Positions 61,048 to 64,000 of a stretch of 64,000 bases of DNA are shown piece after piece (positions within the stretch are counted from its first letter, which is position 1; every line of letters starts with the position of its first letter). Source of the stretch: Shewanella sp. MBTL60-007 (GTDB taxonomy: Bacteria > Pseudomonadota > Gammaproteobacteria > Enterobacterales > Shewanellaceae); assembly GCF_019654915.1 (NCBI RefSeq), contig NZ_BPET01000015.1:1-64000 (forward strand), read 5' to 3'. The notes under the pieces are model-generated. The model made no database searches, was not told where the DNA came from, and saw only the letters and a program-made list of their open reading frames with translations. Both the position numbers and the translations under genes were made by a program.

Positions 61048-61464
61048 TGAAATAAACAAAATGGTTAGTTTTAAGAGAAGAGGGCGCTGTATCTTCAGTT
61101 GTAGTTTTACTTCACCATAGAACTTCATTAGTTAGCCGAAAATATCATCAAAGGGATAAACCAACACCAAGAAAATGGCTATTTGTTTGATTAAAGTATC
61201 GACAATGTGGCGTCAGGTTTGGGGAATATACGCTTTCATGTTAGTTTAATGTCAATGCTTGATACTGCAGTTATCGAGTAAAGATCATTCTTAATATGGT
61301 TAAAAAGGTTTCAGGCAAATAACTGTGATTTAATACGAAAAAAGGTGTAATTATTTGACGCTTTTCTAATAGAATACTGTTAATTTGTACTAAGCTAACC
61401 TTATAATACAAATATAACGGAATTATGCCGTATAAAGCAGAACTAGGAACTAAAGGAGCAAGTA
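61048..61464. other. alaS-csrA intergenic region
   Basis: About 420 AT-rich bases with no gene. A TATAAT at 61403-61408, about 60 bases before csrA, is a candidate -10 box; the matching -35 is poor. In E. coli csrA has several promoters in this position. Confidence 0.45.
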
Positions 61465-61662
61465 ATGCTAATATTGACTCGTCGTGTTGGTGAAACACTG
61501 ATGATTGGTGACGAAGTAACTGTCACTGTATTAGGCGTTAAAGGTAACCAAGTAAGAATTGGTGTAAATGCACCTAAAGAAGTCTCTGTACATCGTGAAG
61601 AGATTTACCAGCGCATTCAGTCTGAAAAGTCAGGTACGCCGTCAGAAGGCGGTAACTTTTGA
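61465..61662 (+). CDS. csrA: Carbon storage regulator CsrA
   Basis: RNA-binding dimer that binds GGA motifs near ribosome sites and controls carbon flow, motility and biofilm genes. The 65 residues start with [18 protein letters not shown], including the RNA-contact residues of strand 1, and hold [10 protein letters not shown] near 43-52 with the conserved arginine. The ribosome site itself, AAAGGAGCAAG, contains GGA, which would allow self-control. Its activity is set indirectly by BarA, encoded 22 kb upstream. A terminator follows. Confidence 0.97.
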
Positions 61663-61690
61663 TCTGAATGGATCACTTAAGAATTTTAGA

Positions 61691-61715
61691 AGCCAGTTTT
61701 TAACTGGCTTTTTTA
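61691..61715 (+). terminator. Terminator of csrA
   Basis: AGCCAGTT and AACTGGCT form an 8-bp stem followed by six T, 28 bases past the csrA stop. Confidence 0.88.
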
Positions 61716-61773
61716 TTTTTGGGTTTTAGGCGCCGGTGTGAATAGATTTTTGAGTTGTGCTTCAGCATTCATT

Positions 61774-61864
61774 CCCAAAGCAGAAGTTTCTCTACTATGA
61801 TGAGATTTGCCTGCCTATTCAGCCTAAAAAGTCAGGTACGCTTCTCGATGGCGGTTACTTTTGA
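61774..61864 (+). pseudogene. Decayed partial copy of csrA
   Basis: About 90 bases here match the last third of csrA, 200-210 bases upstream. The true csrA ends ...[15 protein letters not shown] and the copy reads IQPKKSGTLLDGGYF, with the stop at the same place. The similarity continues past the stop (CTGAATGG.TCACTTAAG) and into a copied terminator. The start is missing, and a 2-base deletion in the part matching VHREEI puts two TGA codons in frame, so it cannot encode a working CsrA. It looks like the remains of a tandem duplication. Confidence 0.75.
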
Positions 61865-61905
61865 GCTGAATGGGTCACTTAAGCCTCATTGAGCACCAAT
61901 AAAAA

Positions 61906-61928
61906 ACCAGTAAATAACTGGCTTTTCT
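61906..61928 (+). terminator. Copied csrA terminator
   Basis: CCAGT, AAATA, ACTGG and CTTTTCT. The same hairpin type as the csrA terminator, at the matching distance after the csrA remnant. Confidence 0.6.
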
Positions 61929-62095
61929 ATTATCTGGAGTTATTTAATCCTAAATAATATGCTGAAATAAACGGCTTTAAGCGGCAGGTTAGACTGTTAT
62001 GCAGACAAGATGCTTAAAAACAGCTCAAACGGAAATGGTTTCTTAAAAAGGGTTTGACTTATTTTCGGCAGACAGTAATATGTGCGCCAAGAAAC

Positions 62096-62187
62096 GGAGA
62101 GGTGGCCGAGTGGCCGAAGGCGCTCCCCTGCTAAGGGAGTATGGGCTTTAACTCCCATCGAGGGTTCGAATCCCTCCTTCTCCGCCA
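62096..62187 (+). tRNA. tRNA-Ser (GCU)
   Basis: 92 bases with encoded CCA. Acceptor stem GGAGAGG pairs with CTTCTCC, discriminator G, anticodon GCT in CCCCTGCTAAGGG, long class II variable arm typical of serine tRNA. Confidence 0.97.
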
Positions 62188-62208
62188 TTTCTTACAATAG
62201 ACAACGAT

Positions 62209-62285
62209 GCGGATGTAGCTCAGCTGGATAGAGTACCTGGCTACGAACCAGGCGGTCGGAGGTTCGAATCCTCCCATCCGCACCA
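62209..62285 (+). tRNA. tRNA-Arg (ACG), type 1
   Basis: 77 bases with encoded CCA. Acceptor stem GCGGATG/CATCCGC, anticodon ACG (read as inosine after TadA editing), discriminator A. Confidence 0.97.
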
Positions 62286-62315
62286 TTTCTATTGATGTGA
62301 TAAATGTTTTGATGA

Positions 62316-62392
62316 GCGGATGTAGCTCAGCTGGATAGAGTACCTGGCTACGAACCAGGCGGTCGGAGGTTCGAATCCTCCCATCCGCACCA
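62316..62392 (+). tRNA. tRNA-Arg (ACG), type 1
   Basis: Same sequence as the copy at 62209, with encoded CCA; only the spacer differs. Confidence 0.97.
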
Positions 62393-62426
62393 TTAAATCA
62401 TTTATAGCAGTAAACATTCTATATGC

Positions 62427-62503
62427 GCGGATGTAGCTCAGCTGGATAGAGTACCTGGCTACGAACCAGGCGGTCGGAGGTTCGAATCCTCCCATCCGCA
62501 CCA
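62427..62503 (+). tRNA. tRNA-Arg (ACG), type 1
   Basis: Same sequence as the copy at 62209, with encoded CCA. Confidence 0.97.
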
Positions 62504-62535
62504 TAGAATCAGTTTACCGCAGATATTTTATATGA

Positions 62536-62612
62536 GCGGATGTAGCTCAGCTGGATAGAGTACCTGGCTACGAACCAGGCGGTCGGAGGTTCGAATCCTC
62601 CCATCCGCACCA
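62536..62612 (+). tRNA. tRNA-Arg (ACG), type 1
   Basis: Same sequence as the copy at 62209. Its upstream spacer ends TTTTATATGA, as does that of the copy at 62883, marking the start of the duplicated module. Confidence 0.97.
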
Positions 62613-62633
62613 TATGAAATAGTACCGAATTTT

Positions 62634-62710
62634 GCGCGTGTAGCTCAGCTGGATAGAGTACCTGGCTACGAACCAGGCGGTCGGAGGTTCGAATCCTCCC
62701 ACGCGCACCA
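62634..62710 (+). tRNA. tRNA-Arg (ACG), type 2 acceptor stem
   Basis: Body identical to type 1, but the acceptor stem is GCGCGTG/CACGCGC. The two changed pairs, 4-69 and 5-68, are both compensated, so the fold is kept. Confidence 0.97.
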
Positions 62711-62719
62711 TGTTTTGAC

Positions 62720-62811
62720 GGAGAGGTGGCCGAGTGGCCGAAGGCGCTCCCCTGCTAAGGGAGTATGGGCTTTAACTCCCATCGAGGGTTCGAATCCCTC
62801 CTTCTCCGCCA
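62720..62811 (+). tRNA. tRNA-Ser (GCU)
   Basis: Same sequence as the serine tRNA at 62096, 9 bases after the type 2 arginine tRNA. Confidence 0.97.
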
Positions 62812-62821
62812 TCATTCGAAC

Positions 62822-62850
62822 AAAAAACCGCAACTATGTTGCGGTTTTTT
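62822..62850 (+). terminator. Terminator inside the tRNA cluster
   Basis: AAAAAACCGCAAC and GTTGCGGTTTTTT pair around a short loop, after the second serine tRNA. It splits the cluster into at least two transcripts, unless read through. Confidence 0.9.
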
Positions 62851-62882
62851 GTCCTCAGAATGATTGTGAAAGTTTTATATGA

Positions 62883-62959
62883 GCGGATGTAGCTCAGCTG
62901 GATAGAGTACCTGGCTACGAACCAGGCGGTCGGAGGTTCGAATCCTCCCATCCGCACCA
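62883..62959 (+). tRNA. tRNA-Arg (ACG), type 1
   Basis: Same sequence as the copy at 62209. First gene after the internal terminator. Confidence 0.97.
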
Positions 62960-62994
62960 TATAAAACCTGTTAGATTTAGATTGTACCGAGTTT

Positions 62995-63071
62995 GCGCGT
63001 GTAGCTCAGCTGGATAGAGTACCTGGCTACGAACCAGGCGGTCGGAGGTTCGAATCCTCCCACGCGCACCA
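62995..63071 (+). tRNA. tRNA-Arg (ACG), type 2 acceptor stem
   Basis: Identical to the type 2 gene at 62634, and preceded by the same GTACCGA spacer motif. Confidence 0.97.
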
Positions 63072-63080
63072 TGTTTTGCC

Positions 63081-63172
63081 GGAGAGGTGGCCGAGTGGCC
63101 GAAGGCGCTCCCCTGCTAAGGGAGTATGGGCTTTAACTCCCATCGAGGGTTCGAATCCCTCCTTCTCCGCCA
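63081..63172 (+). tRNA. tRNA-Ser (GCU)
   Basis: Same sequence as the other two serine tRNAs; last gene of the cluster. Confidence 0.97.
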
Positions 63173-63184
63173 TTCATACAAAAT

Positions 63185-63209
63185 AACCGCACCTAGTGCG
63201 GTTTTTTTG
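63185..63209 (+). terminator. Terminator of the tRNA cluster
   Basis: AACCGCACC, a short TA loop, and a GTGCGGTT arm running into seven T. Confidence 0.9.
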
Positions 63210-63889
63210 TACCTGTGATTTACTCAAGCTGTGTAGGAGTTACGACTTCTCTCGCCACTAACACTTCTCATATGACAACCCAGATGAATAGGTTATAAGT
63301 CGATCTGACGCTGCTGCTCTTGGTTTATACTCGCTCTAATACAGCGTTTTAAACGGCTTGTATAACATCTATCTCTTTTCGTCTCTTATCGCGTTCAACA
63401 GTACCTTCAGTGTCTTTCTCTTGCGCTGGCATGTGACGGTCTTCTTATTCATAACTACAGTTCTATGTTCACAGACGTTGCCTAAAAACCATGCCAGAAA
63501 CCCATGTTGAGGATTGCATAAAATTTCATTTCGGTTTGTTTTGGCAATATCTGTTCTTTTTTCTGAATTCATTTTTCCGTAAATAGGCTGTTAAATTTGA
63601 AATAGTCGCTGTTTAACTCTGTTCATTATCGTATGTTCAGTTTTAGCCTTGTTTTAATGTGTTTTTAATAGTCGTTGCCAGTTAATAATTGTTTTTATGG
63701 TATGACCAATTTACAACTGGTTCGCTACTTTGTTATAAATTAGTTATTGTTAAAGTCGGTACTAGCCCTTTGACAGTAAACCTGTACCTGAAATGAATGG
63801 AATAAATTGCATAGTGTGTGAATAAGTAGTGAATATTTATTTCTAAAGTTTCAATTATATTCACAACTTCATACCAATGAGAGGAAGAG
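63210..63889. other. 680-bp intergenic region before oadG
   Basis: AT-rich and without a convincing gene. A 67-codon minus-strand frame (63369-63572) shows no family likeness. TTGACA at 63770-63775 may be the -35 box of the oad operon, but the -10 is unclear. Confidence 0.4.
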
Positions 63890-64000
63890 ATGGCTTCAAT
63901 ATCTGAGCAGTTATATGACGCATTGGGGATCATGATACTAGGCATGTCACTAGTATTTGTTTTTCTCAGTATTCTTATTGTTGTGATGAAATTGGTTGCT
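63890..64000 (+). CDS. oadG: Oxaloacetate decarboxylase gamma subunit, 5' part only
   Basis: The first 37 codons of a gene cut by the window end. They start MASISEQLYDALGIM and continue with one membrane helix (about residues 13-36), the layout of OadG, which anchors the sodium-pumping oxaloacetate decarboxylase (OadGAB) and links its alpha and beta subunits. AGGA lies 4 bases before the ATG. The call rests on the N-terminus alone; oadA and oadB would be expected next. Confidence 0.75.
   Translation, partial: MASISEQLYDALGIMILGMSLVFVFLSILIVVMKLVA

Noticed and set aside
61997-62960. Several minus-strand frames of 60-70 codons across the tRNA genes, with shared starts such as MVRMGGFEPPTAWF
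   Set aside because: They are the reverse complements of the tRNA-Arg and tRNA-Ser genes; their likeness to each other only reflects tRNA copies.
63369-63572. A 67-codon minus-strand frame before oadG
   Set aside because: No ribosome site, no motif and composition like the surrounding intergenic DNA.

Overview
The window is a chromosomal segment of a gammaproteobacterium, almost certainly a Shewanella. The order barA-rlmD-relA-mazG-pyrG-eno-ftsB-ispD-ispF-truD-surE-pcm-nlpD-rpoS, then mutS, recA, alaS, csrA and a tRNA-Ser(GCU)/tRNA-Arg(ACG) cluster matches the enterobacterial and Shewanella backbone. The protein sequences, moderate G+C and an oadG start after the tRNAs fit Shewanella. Genus is an inference from gene order and sequence resemblance; no species call is possible here.

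Layout. 1-8 kb: the end of a small membrane protein gene, a type II NADH dehydrogenase, an unrecognised 120-aa protein, and a first RND efflux pair (lipoprotein adaptor, then pump). 8-18 kb: an iron-dependent alcohol dehydrogenase, a NYN-domain protein, a small basic protein, a second RND pair on the minus strand, a secreted metallophosphatase and an acyltransferase-3 membrane protein. 18-30 kb: ettA, divergent glyA, then a collinear nrdR-ribD-ribE-ribBA-ribH-nusB-thiL-pgpA run, facing recN, which has two LexA operators. 30-39.7 kb: a two-gene phosphorelay (hybrid kinase with HPt, plus a receiver-TPR protein), an AEC transporter with a divergent LysR regulator, and barA followed directly by a YjaG/DUF416 gene. 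39.7-54 kb: stringent response, nucleotide sanitation, CTP synthesis, glycolysis, isoprenoid, RNA modification, repair and stationary-phase genes, ending in rpoS. 54-61 kb: mutS and recA diverge around an SOS promoter, followed by alaS. 61-64 kb: csrA, a decayed partial copy of csrA, ten tRNA genes and the start of oadG.

How the genes work together. The riboflavin genes ribD, ribE, ribBA and ribH cover most of the pathway, but the C-terminal half of the RibBA protein has lost the GTP cyclohydrolase II zinc ligands, so the first step must come from another locus. BarA, CsrA, RelA and RpoS are all encoded here and are global regulators of metabolism and stationary phase. RecN and RecA carry clear LexA boxes.

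Most of the window is ordinary housekeeping sequence. I found no CRISPR array, prophage, insertion sequence or unmistakable novel defence system. The observations most worth a second look are the csrA remnant, the amplified tRNA modules with two acceptor-stem types, the degenerate RibBA, the VieB-like phosphorelay pair, and the missing recX between recA and alaS.
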